Source: Mauremys mutica (lineage: Eukaryota > Chordata > Testudines > Geoemydidae). From it: DNA of 64,000 bases. A program made the translations under genes and the position numbers. How positions within the stretch are numbered: position 1 is the stretch's first letter; each line of letters opens with the position of its first letter. Location: the NCBI RefSeq assembly GCF_020497125.1, contig NC_059089.1, forward strand, positions 28,600,282-28,664,281, written 5' to 3'. Shown one piece after another: positions 32,726-44,974 of this stretch. A model generated the notes under the pieces. The model worked only from the letters and a program-made list of their open reading frames with translations, ran no database searches and was not told where the DNA came from.

Positions 32726-35551
32726 CCAGTGTCGAGGATTCTTACCAGAGTGGATAAGATGTGACCCCACCCTGAGGCATTCACGCTCTAAGGCAGGAAT
32801 GAAGACATGACAAGGCGCAGAGAGGCTGGCGTTCCCCCACATTGTAGTTGATAGGTTGTGATGTATCAGGGTTGGGTTTTTATTTTCCAAACAGATCCTA
32901 CAGAAACGTAAGAACAGGGCCCTGCCTTATCTAGCAGCTTAGCCCTTGGAAGGTTTTGTCACCTCGCACTGCTGGGGAACTCAGTCATTGCTTGCTCAGC
33001 TCCGGAGTTCGGTAAAAGTTCCATCCCAAATGTTTCTGAGGCCTGACGCTCGACTGCCAGCGTGTCCCAGGTGATTCCATGCTCAGGAGCTGAACTCTAA
33101 CTTGCTGTTCACTGACAGCAAGGAGGTTTCTCAGATTGTCCTTTTGGAAAGAGTCTTCAGGGAAATTAGACAGAAGGTTTAAAAGAAAGAATGTCACAAC
33201 CTCCCTTTGAGAAGGAGACAGTGGAGCAGTCCCATCTGCCTGCATGCAAAGGGGTGGGAAATAACCCGGGGAGAGCAAGTCATGGCCATAAATCTTCATT
33301 TCAGCATTCTTGCCAGCATCCTCCTCATTAGTCATTAGCATCATGATTCGTGTGAAGCCACAGGATTTTTGCAGGGTGAAGCAAAGGACGTACTAGAAAG
33401 GTCGAGAAGCAGTTTAGCGGCTAAATCCTTCATCCCACGGCTGTGCGTCGCATGATACATCAGCTCACTCAGGACAGCTATATTTTTCAGCACTTATTAA
33501 ACATTTTGTGAATGAATTTAGTGTTTATACAAGGGAGACGTTGTTACTCTAGCTGAAGCCAGACAGGCAGGTGTTCTGGCAGCTCTCGCCCCCAGCTCTG
33601 CCAATACACCTAAACTATGACCTGCAGCTCTCACTGCTGTAGCCATCCCCGCCCTTGCCCCTACAATAGCTCTGTCACTGCCCTACAATCCTCTCCTCTC
33701 CACCCTGTTCATATCAGTCCTGGCCTGCACCTCACTCCTGCCCCACTCCCCACCCATTCTGATCCAGCCCAGGGCTCCCCACACTGTTCTGTCATTGCTC
33801 CTCATTCTGACCTTCAGTGCCTCCTGCTAGTCTGGCAAAGCAGCATTTCTGCATCTCTGAGCATGGAAACCAGATTGTGCACAGATAATCCCAAAGGGAG
33901 AGAGAGAGTTCTCCATCCTGCTCTTTCATTTAACCACTGGTTTCTATGCTGGGATGCAGTGTCAGGTTTTCTTCTGCTTTGGGGACGGAGGTGAACACTG
34001 CAGAGTGATCTAAAGATCGACAATACAAATAAGAAGAAGGTGCCAGAAGAAAGGTCCTTGGGGAGGGCAGACCAGAGTCTTGGACCTGCTGTGGAAGAGG
34101 CTCTTTGGGAGGCTCCCTCATGCTGACCACTGTGCTCTAGTAATTGTCAGACAGCCAACAATCATGACATGTCCTGGAAGAAACAAGAGCCCCTGGGGTA
34201 GAATGGATCAGTACCAGGCCTTGAACTGGACCACAAGGAGCCACTGCAGTTATGGAACACTGGTATAATATCCTCTCTGGCTGGTCATGCCCGGGAGATA
34301 GGCTACAACATTATGTACCAGTGCTGGCTTCATCATGAACATTGCATCTAGATCCAGTGATATGCAAGAGTCCAGCCGGCAGACACTCCATGCATGAGCT
34401 GCAGGGGGCAGGTTGCCCTCCCAAAGGGATGGACAGTCAAAGGGGGAAGACCGCTGCTTTGTGACTCCCACTGTTTGAGTGTCCAGTGTCAGTCCCCAGG
34501 CTAAGACCCTTGTTGATTGTCAGACACCCACGCAGCTGTCAGTGCACCTCCACCCCAATCTCCACAGCAGCTGATCATTGTGGAGAGGTTTGCGGATCCC
34601 TGTGCACGAGGAAGGGCAATTAACTCCCAAACTTATTGCAGCTGTAAGAGGATAGTCAACATCCAGCAACTTGGGCTGATGCAGACCAGCAAGCTGCCAT
34701 TCCCCAGAACACACCTTCTCCTCCAGGCATTTATGCCACTCTCATCACCATGGTCCTGGACCTGCCCCACTGTCTGCCCACCTGCTAATGAGAGGGAGAG
34801 TTTGACTATCGCTTTGGGCCTGCTCCTCCTGTGCTGCCTTTCCCAAAGGGATTCTCTGTGAGGCTGTCAGGAGCCAGGTATGTCTCGGTTCTCGGGAGCA
34901 TGTTGTAGCATTTCTGAGAAGCCACCACTTACAAATTGACTGGATGTAGTGCAGAGACACCTCCGAACAGGAGCACTGGAGGAGAAGGGGGAGAATCTGG
35001 GGCTTGCTGTCACAGTGTAATATATGTGCAGTATCCTGAAGGCAGGGGTGGGGAAGGTGGAGGGATTGCAGCAATGCTGCAGCGTCACTTTGGTTTGTGA
35101 CATATTACATCCAGGAGTGAAGGAATTGCCTTGTAGGGAACATAAATCAGGGACCATTCTCACCTTTTAGAAAAAACTAAAGTTTGTATGAAGATAATTA
35201 TACTCTTGATGCAAATAAAACAAGATATGACAGATTTAGAAGGCTGCCACTACTAAGCTAGTGCTATAAAACTTCAGTAAGTGACTAGCAGTTGGCAGGA
35301 GGTTCAAAGAGGATTCTGCTCTCCCTAGACATTGATATTGTGCCCACGATGTCTCTTTTAGAGCTCTTTTTGCTGAACTTTACACACACTTTATACACTG
35401 AAAATTAGCTGACTTTGCCTTGGACCACACAATCTATACCCAGTATCCCTGGAGTGACAATTTCAGAGACCCAAAGCCTTTTCCTGAATCTGCTTGCAGG
35501 ATAGCCACTCCAAAGAGTTTGGTGTGCCCATTTCTTGAAAGTGATTTTATC
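32726..35551. other. unique sequence, no gene recognised
   Basis: About 2.8 kb without a supported feature. A pyrimidine-rich patch lies at 33600-33830. Confidence 0.45.
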
Positions 35552-35559
35552 ATCTTCAC

Positions 35560-35870
35560 CAGGGGCAGGCAACCTATGGCACGGGTGCCGAAGGCGGCAC
35601 GCGAGTTGATTTTCAGTGGCACTCACACTGCGGGGGTTCTGGCCACCGGTCAGTGGGGCTCTGCATTTTAATTTAATTTTAAATGAAGCTTCTTAAACAT
35701 TTTTAAAACCTTATTTACTTTACATACAACAATAGTTTAGTTATATATTATAGACTTATAGAAAGAGACCTTCTAAAAACATTAAAATGTATGACTGGCA
35801 CGCGAAACCTTAAATTAGAGTGAATAAACGAAGACTTGGCACACCACTTCTGAAAGGCTGCTGACCCCTG
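35560..35870 (-). mobile_element. non-autonomous hAT element, 311 bp
   Basis: The ends CAGGGGCAGGCAACC and (inverted) CAGGGGTCAGCAGCC match imperfectly, and an exact 8-bp duplication, atcttcac, flanks it (35552-35559 and 35871-35878). The interior is AT-rich after a GGCACGCG-containing head. It is recognised as a very common sauropsid hAT derivative, in reverse orientation here. No coding capacity. Confidence 0.88.
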
Positions 35871-35878
35871 ATCTTCAC

Positions 35879-37697
35879 CATAATTCCTAAACCACAATCT
35901 AACAGGGTCAATATTCCACCTTCTCTCCAGGGTCAGGGTTTGCTCTGTCCCCCTGAAATGCTGCTTCACTTCTTCTCTGCATGTTTAATACATCAGGGCA
36001 CCATCCTCAGTGAATAGAGCATTTATCATTTGCTCATACTGCATTAATGTCAGCTCAGCAGTGAGCTGGAGTTAGGCTTCTGTGAGCTTCCTTCTTGCCC
36101 AATGGTTCTGAGCTGGTTGGGCTCAGCATGTGCAACTCCCACTGAAACCAAGCTCCCACGTTTGAAAACGCCACCCTAAGTGACTCGCCCACAACAATCA
36201 AGGACTCAATGGCAAAGGTGGAATCGAAAGCTGAGAGCATCTGGCACCCAGTCCTGCACTCTGATCTCTATCACTCTGCTTTCTCAGTTAGCCAAGAAGC
36301 TTTTAAAATTTGCTGGGAATGCTCTGAAATTTGGGTGTATCAGAGTGCATGGCTTTAAATTCCAAACTGTTTTCTGAGCGAACTGCTCTCATCTCACATT
36401 TATAACAAAGCAGTGTTTGAACTATTTGAGAACATGGACAATAACACATCTCCCAGGATATTGTAAAGACCCCAGTTTTTCTTACTGAACAAGTTCATTA
36501 TCTGGACGTTTTGGGGATGGCAGCTGGCACAGACCTGCGGGAGAACTGTCCTACCCAGGAGCTTGCCAAACTGGTAGATTCTTTTAGTGTTAGAGACAAC
36601 TACAAAAAATCTACTTCCTTCTCTATTTCAACAGTTACCCTGCCTCTCACAGCCTAGACACTAACCAACGTAATCAATCACCATGACTGTGCTTGGAGAT
36701 AATGTTCTGAGCCAGAGTTAATTATAATGGTGAAGTCTTCAATGGTACATTTAAGCAAACTATAATTATAATAGGTTACTATCTATGACACTCTTCAACA
36801 ATATGCACCTCATCGCTAGGTATCCCACAATATGTTACTGTAATTTATAGCCAGCTGTGCTACATTTGCCTCTTAAGTGAGCACATTTCCAAGCTGCTCT
36901 GGGCTGACCTTGAAAAATGCATGCAAATTAAATTATCCCATGCACATGCCGCTGTTTGTAACACCAACCACTTTGGGATTTACAATCAGGCCTCCACAAT
37001 GATTGGGAGGATGGATTAAGGAACAGTTCAGTCTAACACAGGTCAAGACTCCAGCACCCTGCATTGCTTTTAGTGGACTAAATAATGTGCCCCATTTTCA
37101 CACATTCATTTTTCCCATTGCACGTAAGATGAACAGAGATACCCCAACCCTCAGGAAATGCCAGGTGTCTGGGGTGCTGCTGGGCTTTAATTTAAGTGAA
37201 AAACTGCCTCCACGGTTCCCCAGTGCCAGGGCCATGATAGCAGCAGAATCAGGTGGCTGCAGGATCCCAGGAAGAATTCTGCAGCTGGGGTTCCCTGATG
37301 AGGTGGGTGGGTTGATCCTGCTGTCTGTCTGGTGAGAGTGCAGTTCAGGCTTTGCTGGAGCCCTGAGTATGCCATGCAATGGGGTTCCAGCTGCTCCTGC
37401 AGCCGGCCAGTGAGGGATGCTAGTTATCCTGGCTATTTATTATCCATGGAGTACCAACAGCGCATGCAGTGGCAGCATGGCCCTGGTCATAGCAGGCAAA
37501 GGGCAGTGGAGATGGGGCAGCTCAGGCTCACAGCAGGAGGCCTCACTGCACAGAGGCATGAATCTCTGTTATTTTCCCACTCATCATTTTGTGTCCTTGG
37601 TGAATTATCAGCAATTAATACTAGTGCATATTTCTCCAAGGTGACCAGCCGGGAGCCTTCCATGGGGTGGGGCACCACAACACACACACACATGGTT
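35879..37697. other. unique sequence, no gene recognised
   Basis: No supported feature. The stretch 36640-36800 is AT-rich with ATTATAATT motifs but shows no clear repeat boundary. Confidence 0.45.
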
Positions 37698-37705
37698 ACC
37701 AACAC

Positions 37706-37998
37706 CAGGGCCAGCTCCAGACCCCAGCGCGCCAAGCGTGCGCTTGGGGCGGTGTCCTGCGGGAGGGCGGCAGGCGGCGCCGGTGGACCTCTCGCAGACG
37801 TGCCTGCGGAGGGGCCGCTGGTCCCGCGGCTCCGGTGGAGCATCTGCAGTCATGCCTATGGGAGGTCCACCGGCGCCGCGGGATCAGCGGCCCCTCCGCA
37901 GGCACGTCTGCGAGAGGTCCACTGGCGCCGCGGGACCAGAGCACCCCCCGCGGTGTGCCGCCCTGCTTGGGGCGGCGGAAATCCTAGAGCCGCCCCTG
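37706..37998. mobile_element. non-autonomous hAT element, 293 bp, CpG-rich
   Basis: The ends CAGGGCCAGCTCCAG and (inverted) CAGGGGCGGCTCTAG match at most positions. An exact 8-bp duplication, accaacac, flanks it (37698-37705 and 37999-38006). The body is built of inverted units (GGTCCCGCGG, CCGCGGGA, GGCGCCGCGGGA, GAGAGGTCCAC), which explains overlapping GC-rich open frames here that are not genes. Confidence 0.9.
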
Positions 37999-38006
37999 AC
38001 CAACAC

Positions 38007-38383
38007 AGCCCTTCGCATCCAGTCCCCCCTGCACACTCTACACCACATGTTAAGTTCTAGAATATTTCTCTTGCACAATGTGACAGGGAAGCAGGATCCA
38101 CAGCCCCACACAGGGAAGCCTGGCTCATCTGTTGAGCAACCCTGTTCGCAGGAGTTGGAACTGTGAGTACAAATGCTTAGTCCCTGTGGCAGGTGCAGCT
38201 TTCCTACTCCCCCGGCACCAGGAGAGGTGCGTGTGACCCCTGGATCAGATGGAACGAGGGTCAGAGACAGGGAGGTCCTTCAGGAAACTGGAGACAGCCA
38301 GGCTTGGGGATCCAGGCTTGGGGAGAGAGCTTGAGCTGGGTTTCTGTTCCATTACTCTTCACAGAGTTATCATAAAAGTCAAG
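38007..38383. other. unique sequence, no gene recognised
   Basis: Short unique gap between a hAT element and a solo LTR. Nothing is supported. Confidence 0.45.
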
Positions 38384-38388
38384 CCCCA

Positions 38389-39257
38389 TGTGGCAGGGTG
38401 GACTAGGTCCAGAGGCCCCCTGCTGGAGACTTTGTGGTTCGTCATCACCCTGCCCCAGAATAGAGCTGTGAGAAGTCCTTCAGGTAGCCTAGAGTGGCTG
38501 CAGAAGAGCAGCCAATCAGAGGGGCTGCTGGAGTGCCCAATGAGGGGCCAGAAGGACCCTATATAAGACAAGCAGCAGAGCAGAGAAGTACAGTTGCTGT
38601 GTGAAGCTTGATGAGGGAGGACTGGGTGTCTGGCTGGCTAGATGAACAGCAGGACTGCGGATAGCTCACTGCAGAGAGTTCACCAGATAGAACTGAGCCC
38701 AGCAGAGGCTGCCAAAGACTGTGTGCCTGGCTGGCTGGATAGAATAGCAGCAGGACCATGAAAAGGTCCTTGTGGGCAGGCGGAGTCGGGACCGCCAGAC
38801 CAGGCGAGAGTACCAAGATAGGGCCTGCTGGTCTGGTGGCAGACTGAGCCCAGGGAGGGCTGCTGAAAAGGACCCCAGCTGCGGGTACTGAGATGGGCCC
38901 CGGCTGGTTGGCTGAAGAAGGCAGTGCCTTGGGGAGAACCCTTAGAGCTATGGCCCCATACAGGGGCTGAAAAGGAGCTTTGACTGTGTACTCCAGAAGG
39001 GGGGACAGCGTGTGCGGCTCGGCCAGAGGGCTGACCTCCCAAAGACCAGCTGAGAGAACCACCACTCAGGGGGTGCTTGCAGGAGGCAGGTTCCACCCTG
39101 ATGTAAGACCAAAAAATAAAAGCAGGCTCATATTTGAGAGAAAGGGGGCCACCTATGAGAGGTGGGTGATGCCCCACTGAAAAGAACTGTGTTTGCAGAC
39201 ACTATTGGCCAGAGAAAAGAGGGGCATGCATGAGAGGTGGGTGCTGACCCTGTTACA
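38389..39257 (+). mobile_element. solo LTR, 869 bp
   Basis: It starts TGTGGCAGGG and ends CCTGTTACA (TG...CA), with an exact 5-bp duplication, cccca (38384-38388 and 39258-39262). A TATA box lies at 38560-38566 and AATAAA at 39115-39120, giving a U3-R-U5 order on the + strand. It contains repeated GGCTGGCTGGAT/GGCTGGCTAGAT phrases. No internal retroviral genes remain. Antisense open frames of about 165 codons (38559-39177) come from its GC-rich body and are not taken as genes. Confidence 0.88.
38560..38566 (+). promoter_or_regulatory. LTR TATA box
   Basis: TATATAA inside CCCTATATAAGAC, about 170 bases into the LTR, a suitable place for the U3 promoter. Confidence 0.65.
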
Positions 39258-39262
39258 CCCCA

Positions 39263-40484
39263 GAAGAAGGAGCAGCTGACATGTGGAGTGCCAACTGCTC
39301 ACTCAATGCATTCAACAGGAGTCAACATGCTGTTGAGAAATCTCACCTTCCTCAGGTCACCTCAGCAAAAGGAGGAGGAACATTCCTGAGTGTATCCAGT
39401 GCAGGCTGACATGAGCATCTTATCATTTCTGTCCTTGCCATGCTCTTGTCTCTTTCCCCATTGAAGGCCACTCAGTCTTCACCTCAGCCATAATCATGAG
39501 AACCTGCTCCACTGTGGCTGCTTTCAGTCTCTCTGAGCCATATTAAATTTCACCAAGTCATTCTCTGTTTTGAGAGTAATAAAGTTTTTGCAAATTGCCC
39601 ATTTTTCAACCCTATTGAATAAGATTCTCTAGTAACCTAATACAACCCTGTGCCAAACAGCAGGCACTCCAGCATTGTCTGCTGAATGATGGAGAGATTG
39701 TTTCCCCCAGGACTATGGCTGGTCTCAGCAGACATCACAGGTCTTTTCTCCACAACTGGGTGTCTGTAAAAAAGAGGCATCCAAGAGCAGCCTAGAATAG
39801 AGAGGCAGAGTGAAGCCAAGCACAAAAGAGGGATAAGATGTGCCAACCCAGAGCCTTCAGGCCAACTGGCACAGCTATTGCACCTGCTCTGCTACCATGG
39901 CAAAGGCTCAGCTCCAGTGCTAGGAGCAGAGGGGTGGCTGCTCTGGTTCACACTGTTCAGTGAAACAATTAATACAATCAATTACATTTCAAGAATGTCT
40001 TGTCGTGTGAATCATTGGGCCATTAACCTGAATAGCCCCAGTGTATAGTCCAACACCATCAACACTGCCTGACTAATCCCCAAGGGAGTAATTAAAAAAA
40101 ATCACATGAAGGAATGTGTAATGCATTATTGGATCCTAATAAATACAGCAACCCTCTGGTGCACTGACAGTGACTTAGAAAGGAGTTGCTAGATATGGTG
40201 GGGGAGGGAAGGGGAGAGGTGGGATTTGTTGCTGCTAATGTTCTGTAAATTAATAGCATAGTAACATTCATGCTCCTTTTATCCCTTTGTACCATGAGAG
40301 AGGCTTACAATGTGGCTCTGAAGTGAAGGAGCTAAGTTATTTAGCACCCCATTGAAGTAGTGCAATTAACACAGTACAAGCAACCAACTTCCGCTATATA
40401 GGTTGTAGACTCACTTACAGGGAGACAGCACCCAGTGACCGAACATCATAGCCCCGATAGCTATGAGTATGTAGACACAGAGGC
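39263..40484. other. unique sequence, no gene recognised
   Basis: No supported feature. Confidence 0.45.
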
Positions 40485-40700
40485 ATCTTGTCTAACTGGG
40501 CTAGCCCAGGGCTTGGAACAAGCACTCCTGGGTTCCATTTCCAGCTTGACTACTGGTTCTGTTGTCGTTCTGGGTAAGTCACTTAACATCCTGCCTCGGT
40601 TTCCCATCTACTGATACTCTCTGGGTATTGAGAGTATTAATTAATGTTTGTACAGGGTTTTGGAGCTACCGGATCCTAGGCAATGCTAACCATTATCAAG
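40485..40700 (+). mobile_element. tRNA-derived SINE
   Basis: A B-box-like GGGTTCCATTTCC near 40530 is followed by the usual SINE body phrases CTGGGTAAGTCACTTAAC and TGCCTCGGTTTCCCATCT, then TGTTTGTACAGGG. The pattern matches the SINE at 32076, but diverged. Confidence 0.65.
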
Positions 40701-42177
40701 GTAGATTTAAAAGAGCAAGTACAGAAGAATAGGTTGTAGCACTAGAAGAAACACAATCACCTTGTCTGCCCTCAGTTGACAGGGCCTCATCCAAGAAGCA
40801 GATCTTGAAGTGGGGTGGCCAATGATAAAAGTAGGAAATAAATTGCTTTAAATCTTGGGCAGAGCTTATCTAACAACAGCTGGGGGGTGGTTTTGTTTGC
40901 TCTCTAGGGAAACACTCAGGTCATCTTTGGAGGTCTTCATTTAATCTGGGTAATGAATATCTGACGTACATTGTGAAGGGAATGAAGTAGCCATCAAAAA
41001 TCTAGAAACTAAGATAGTATTTTACTGTAGTTCCTGGTGGCAGATATAAGCAAATAAATATAAACTCCCTCCTTTCTGCTTTGTGCTTTATCCATCAACA
41101 TTGAATCTACTCTTATTCTGGTCAATCTATTCTTCAATAAATCATGGAAGTTTGAGATACAAAAGCCTGTTAGGGCATTTAGTCCATCCCTGGACCCCTG
41201 CAGCATAGAACTCTTCCTGCAGGCTCCACCTACATTAACCTTGTTGCATTGTCACTGATGGCTTGCAGGGTAAAAGCACTGTTCATGTTCATGGCTTGTT
41301 GCACTTAGGAAACCCTACAAAGGCCCAGCACCCTGTCAGACCCCTCCCTGCACTTCTGCAGAATCCACTGAGGAAATATTTTTGAGCTGGAAGCCAATTA
41401 TCTTTCAATGGCAGAAGTGACAGACAGTGGATGCACATGCAAAATTCCAGCATCAGCTGGCCAACTGTGATAGCTCTTTGCCATACCAGTTTTTCCCCTG
41501 CTCTGCTACTAAGACACTTGTTGACTAAGCAGCGCTTTTTATTTTATTTATTTATTTATTATATAAACCTTCATTCTAGGCTTTAAAAAGTTGTTTCTCA
41601 AACCCCAAGTGTACCTGCTTTTTTAAATTATAAACTAGGCTGCAATTAAATCAAACTACAGACAAACTTCTTCCAGTATCTTACTTGGTGCTTATCGTCT
41701 GTTAATCTGTATATTTACTGTGTGAGGTGAATGATTTTCAGTAATCCTAGTTACCTATCTTATGGCTAGCCAGGTGTGCAGAGTGCAGGTCGCCTGCCAG
41801 GCCAAGTCTGCCAAGCTCTTCTGCAAACGGAGTGCTACTGTATTAGCAAAAGACAAAAACAAACACGAAAGGAGAAATTGTAGCTCCATCAGGAACAAGT
41901 GTTAACCATGACTATGCGTGAATATTATGCTTTCGTATGGTAGTAGCGAGGTAATTGCACTGAATTACAGTACAGTGGCAGAAAGAATCACAACGGAGTC
42001 TCAAAGCCTCCCTCTCGCTCTCACTCTCCCTCTGACGCTCCCATCCCCCCATAAAATGTTTGTTTCGTTTCAGATCAAATAGCTCAACTTGGTGCTGAAG
42101 CCAAAGCTTTAGGGCAAGCACCTGGCTCTGATCCTCTTGGCCCGGGAAAACAAGCAGGATTTTTCAGGTCACTTTAG
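40701..42177. other. unique sequence, no gene recognised
   Basis: Contains a (TTTA)n run at about 41537-41565 and a CTCTC-rich patch near 42000-42050; otherwise no feature is supported. Confidence 0.45.
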
Positions 42178-42182
42178 GTTGA

Positions 42183-43158
42183 TGTAAAGTTCAAGAATAA
42201 ATTAAAAATACTCCCCTGCCCCCATGAGTTCAGACTTTAAAGGTATCGTCACCAGTAAGTCTCTGGGAGGGTGAACCAGTAGTAGCTGATGCGACATTGC
42301 ACTCCATATGCTTTATGAAAATATGCTTATGAATGTGAATATGATGTAACTGGAATATGCTTTATGCAAAAGGTCTCTTGTAAGGTATCATTACAAAGCT
42401 TATAATCCACTGAGTGTGTCCATCCTATTTGTCTGCATGTATTATTTCTAAGTCTGGAGTTAGGAGAATAAGATATAAACTTGTATCACTGATGTAAACA
42501 TATTAAGTGGAAGCCATTAACGGTGCTTCAGAATCAATGAACTGTAAATGGCTCTGTTTACTTGCAAACCTTCCTGTGTACATGTGGGCCAGCCCACAGG
42601 GAATGGATTCTAGGGGTCTTACAGTGACATGTGACCATGTCACCTGATAATGAAATCCATCTTAAATCTGCTACTTTTCCATTTAGAAGGAGGGGTGGGG
42701 ACCAGAGAGACAAAAGATTCCTGCCTTGTGCCAAAGCTATAAAAGGGAGTGGAGCAGTACAAAGGGGTGGCCAGTCATGAGACAGCCCCTGCTTACCACC
42801 TGAGATGTCTGCTGGAACTATCTAGGATTGTACCAGGGGAAAGGATTGAGGCCAGACCAGGAAGGAGTCTAGTCTGTGAAAGAAGCTTATTGGAACATCT
42901 CTGAGGGTGAGATATTACCTGTAATCAGTTTCTTAATGTATTAGGCTTAGAGTGGTGCATTTTTGTTTTATTCTGCTTGGTGACTTACTTTGTTCTGTCT
43001 GTTAGTACTTGAAACCACTTAAATCCTACTTTTTATACTTAATAGAATCACAAGGCAGGGTTCTGGAGTCTCAAGCTGGCAGGGAAAACGGGCTCAGAGG
43101 TAATTTCAGCACATCAAGCGACAGTCCCAAGGGGATCTTTGTGACTGAACCCATCACA
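42183..43158 (+). mobile_element. solo LTR, 976 bp
   Basis: The core, from about 42290 to 43036, has phrases I recognise from an abundant turtle LTR (AAGGTCTCTTGTAAGGTATC, TTAGAAGGAGGGGTGGG, GAAGCTTATTGGAACATCTC). A TATA box is at 42738-42744 and a degenerate poly(A) signal at 43041. The end GAACCCATCACA is followed by gttga (43159-43163), and the same 5-mer precedes TGTAAAG at 42178-42182, so TG...CA with a 5-bp duplication defines the unit. The left boundary is less certain than the right. No internal genes remain. Confidence 0.72.
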
Positions 43159-44044
43159 GTTGAACCTCCAGAACAATCAGGGAGCCCCTCATACCAATTC
43201 CGTTCTTAGAGAACCCAGCTCCCATCTGTACATGTGCACAGGAAAGGCAGGGAAACCAAGAGAGAAAGACAGAAACAGCCTCGGAGGCAGTTAAGCTTTC
43301 ACCAGAAGAACACTTTATTAGGGCTGTCGATTAATTGCAATTAACTCCCAAAATTAACTCAAATTAATCATGATTAATTGCTGTTTTAATCGCACTGTTA
43401 AACAATAGAATACCAATTGAAAATTTATTACATATTTTGGATGTTTTTCTACGCTTTCATATATATTTTATTCTGTGTTGTAATTGAAATCAAAGTGTAT
43501 ATTATTTTTATTATAAATATTTGCACTGTAAAAATTAGAAATAAAAGAAATAGTATTTTTCAATTCACCTCATACAAGTACTGTAGTGCAATCTCTTTGT
43601 TGTGAAATTGCAACTTAGAATGTAGAATTTCTTTTGTTACATAACTGCGCTCAAAAACAAAACAATGTAAAACTTCAGAGCCTACAAGTCCACTCAGTTC
43701 TACTTCTTGTTCAGCCAATTGCTAAGACAAAACAAGTTCATTTACATTTACAGGAGATAATGCTACCCTCTTCTTATTTACAATGTCACCAGAAAATGAG
43801 AACCAGCATTTGCATGGCACTTTTGTACCAGCATTGCAAGGTATTTACATGCCAGATATGCTAAACATTCGTATGATTCTTCATGCTTCGGCCACCATTC
43901 CAGAGGACATGCTTCCATGCTGATGATGCTCATTAAAAAATATGAGTTAATTAAATTTGTGACTGAACTCCCTGGGGAGAACTGTATGCTCCTGCTCCTG
44001 TGTTTTACCCACCTTCTGCCATATATTTCATGTTATAGCAGTCT

Positions 44045-44400
44045 CAGATGATGACCCAGCACATGTTCATTTTAAGAACACTTTCACTGCAGAGCTGACA
44101 AAACGCAAAGAAGGTACCAATGTGAGATTTCTAAAGATAGCTACAGCACTTGACCCAAGGTTGAAGAATCTGAAGTGCCTTCCAAAATATGAGAGGGATG
44201 AGATCTCATAGAATCATAGAATCTCAGGGTTGGAAGGGACCTCAGGAGGTCATCTGGAGCATGCTTTCAGATGTCTTAAAAGAACAACACTCCAATGCAG
44301 AAACTACAGAACCCGAACCACCAAAATAGAAAATCAACCTTCTGCTGGTGGCATCTGACTCAGATAATGAAAATGAACATGCGTCGGTCTGAACTGCTTT
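44045..44400 (+). pseudogene. hAT (ZBED-like) transposase C-terminal relic
   Basis: One frame reads through the conserved hAT block FLKIATALDPRLKNLKCLP and then KYERDE before an inserted CR1 fragment. After it (44256 onward) the frame resumes with WSMLS. Family knowledge places this block in the RNase H-like catalytic region of Ac/ZBED-type transposases. The rest of the protein is gone, replaced by the inverted arms. Non-functional. Confidence 0.7.
44207..44255 (-). mobile_element. 49-bp CR1 insertion in the hAT transposase relic
   Basis: CATAGAATCATAGAATCTCA and GGGTTGGAAGGGACCTCAG are the antisense extreme 3' end of CR1. ATCT lies at both junctions (44203-44206 and 44252-44255), consistent with a short target duplication. 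The host frame is continuous once the insert is skipped. Confidence 0.75.
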
Positions 44401-44974
44401 GGATTGTTATCGAGCACAACCTGTCATCAGCATGGATGGAATGATGGTTGAAGCATGAAGGGACATGTGAATCTTTAGCACATCTGGCATGTAAATATCT
44501 TGCAACACCGGCTACAACAATGCCATGAGAATGCCTGTTCTCACTTTCCGGTGACATTGTAAACAAGAAATGGGCAGCATTATCCCCTGCAAATGTAAAC
44601 AAACTTGTTTGTCTGAGTAATTGGCTGAACAAGAAATAGGCTCTAAAATTTTACATTGTTTTATTTTTGAATGCAGGGGTTTTTTTGTACATAATTCTAC
44701 ATTTGTAAGTTCAACTTTCATGATAAAGAGCTTGCACTATAGTACTTGTATTAGGTGAATTGAAAAATACTATTTCTTTTGGGTTTTTTACTGTACAAAT
44801 ACTTGTAATCAAAAATAAATCTTTGTATTCTGTGTAGTGTTGTAATTGAAATCACTATATTTAAAAATGTAGACAACATCCAAAAATATTTAAATAAATG
44901 GTATTCTATTATTGTTTAACAGCACGATTAATCGCAATTAATTTTTTTAATCGCTTGACTGCCCTACTCTTCAT

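Larger units (their letters stand above)
43319..44966. mobile_element. long-armed hAT element with transposase relic
   Basis: The ends TAGGGCTGTCGA and (inverted) TAGGGCAGTCAAGCG enclose AATTAATCG-type subterminal repeats. The flanking 8-mers cactttat (43311-43318) and ctcttcat (44967-44974) match at 6 of 8. The first 600 or so bases and the last 550 are inverted copies of each other, unusually long arms for hAT. The centre (about 43931-44418) keeps a transposase relic. A 49-bp CR1 piece interrupts the relic. Confidence 0.82.

Noticed and set aside
37332..38166. GC-rich open frames of 82-242 codons on both strands
   Set aside because: They run through the inverted units of the hAT element at 37706 and its flanks and have Pro/Arg/Ala-rich low-complexity content.
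38559..39177. Antisense frames of about 165 codons
   Set aside because: They lie inside a solo LTR bounded by TG...CA and a 5-bp duplication; no retroviral or host motif is present.
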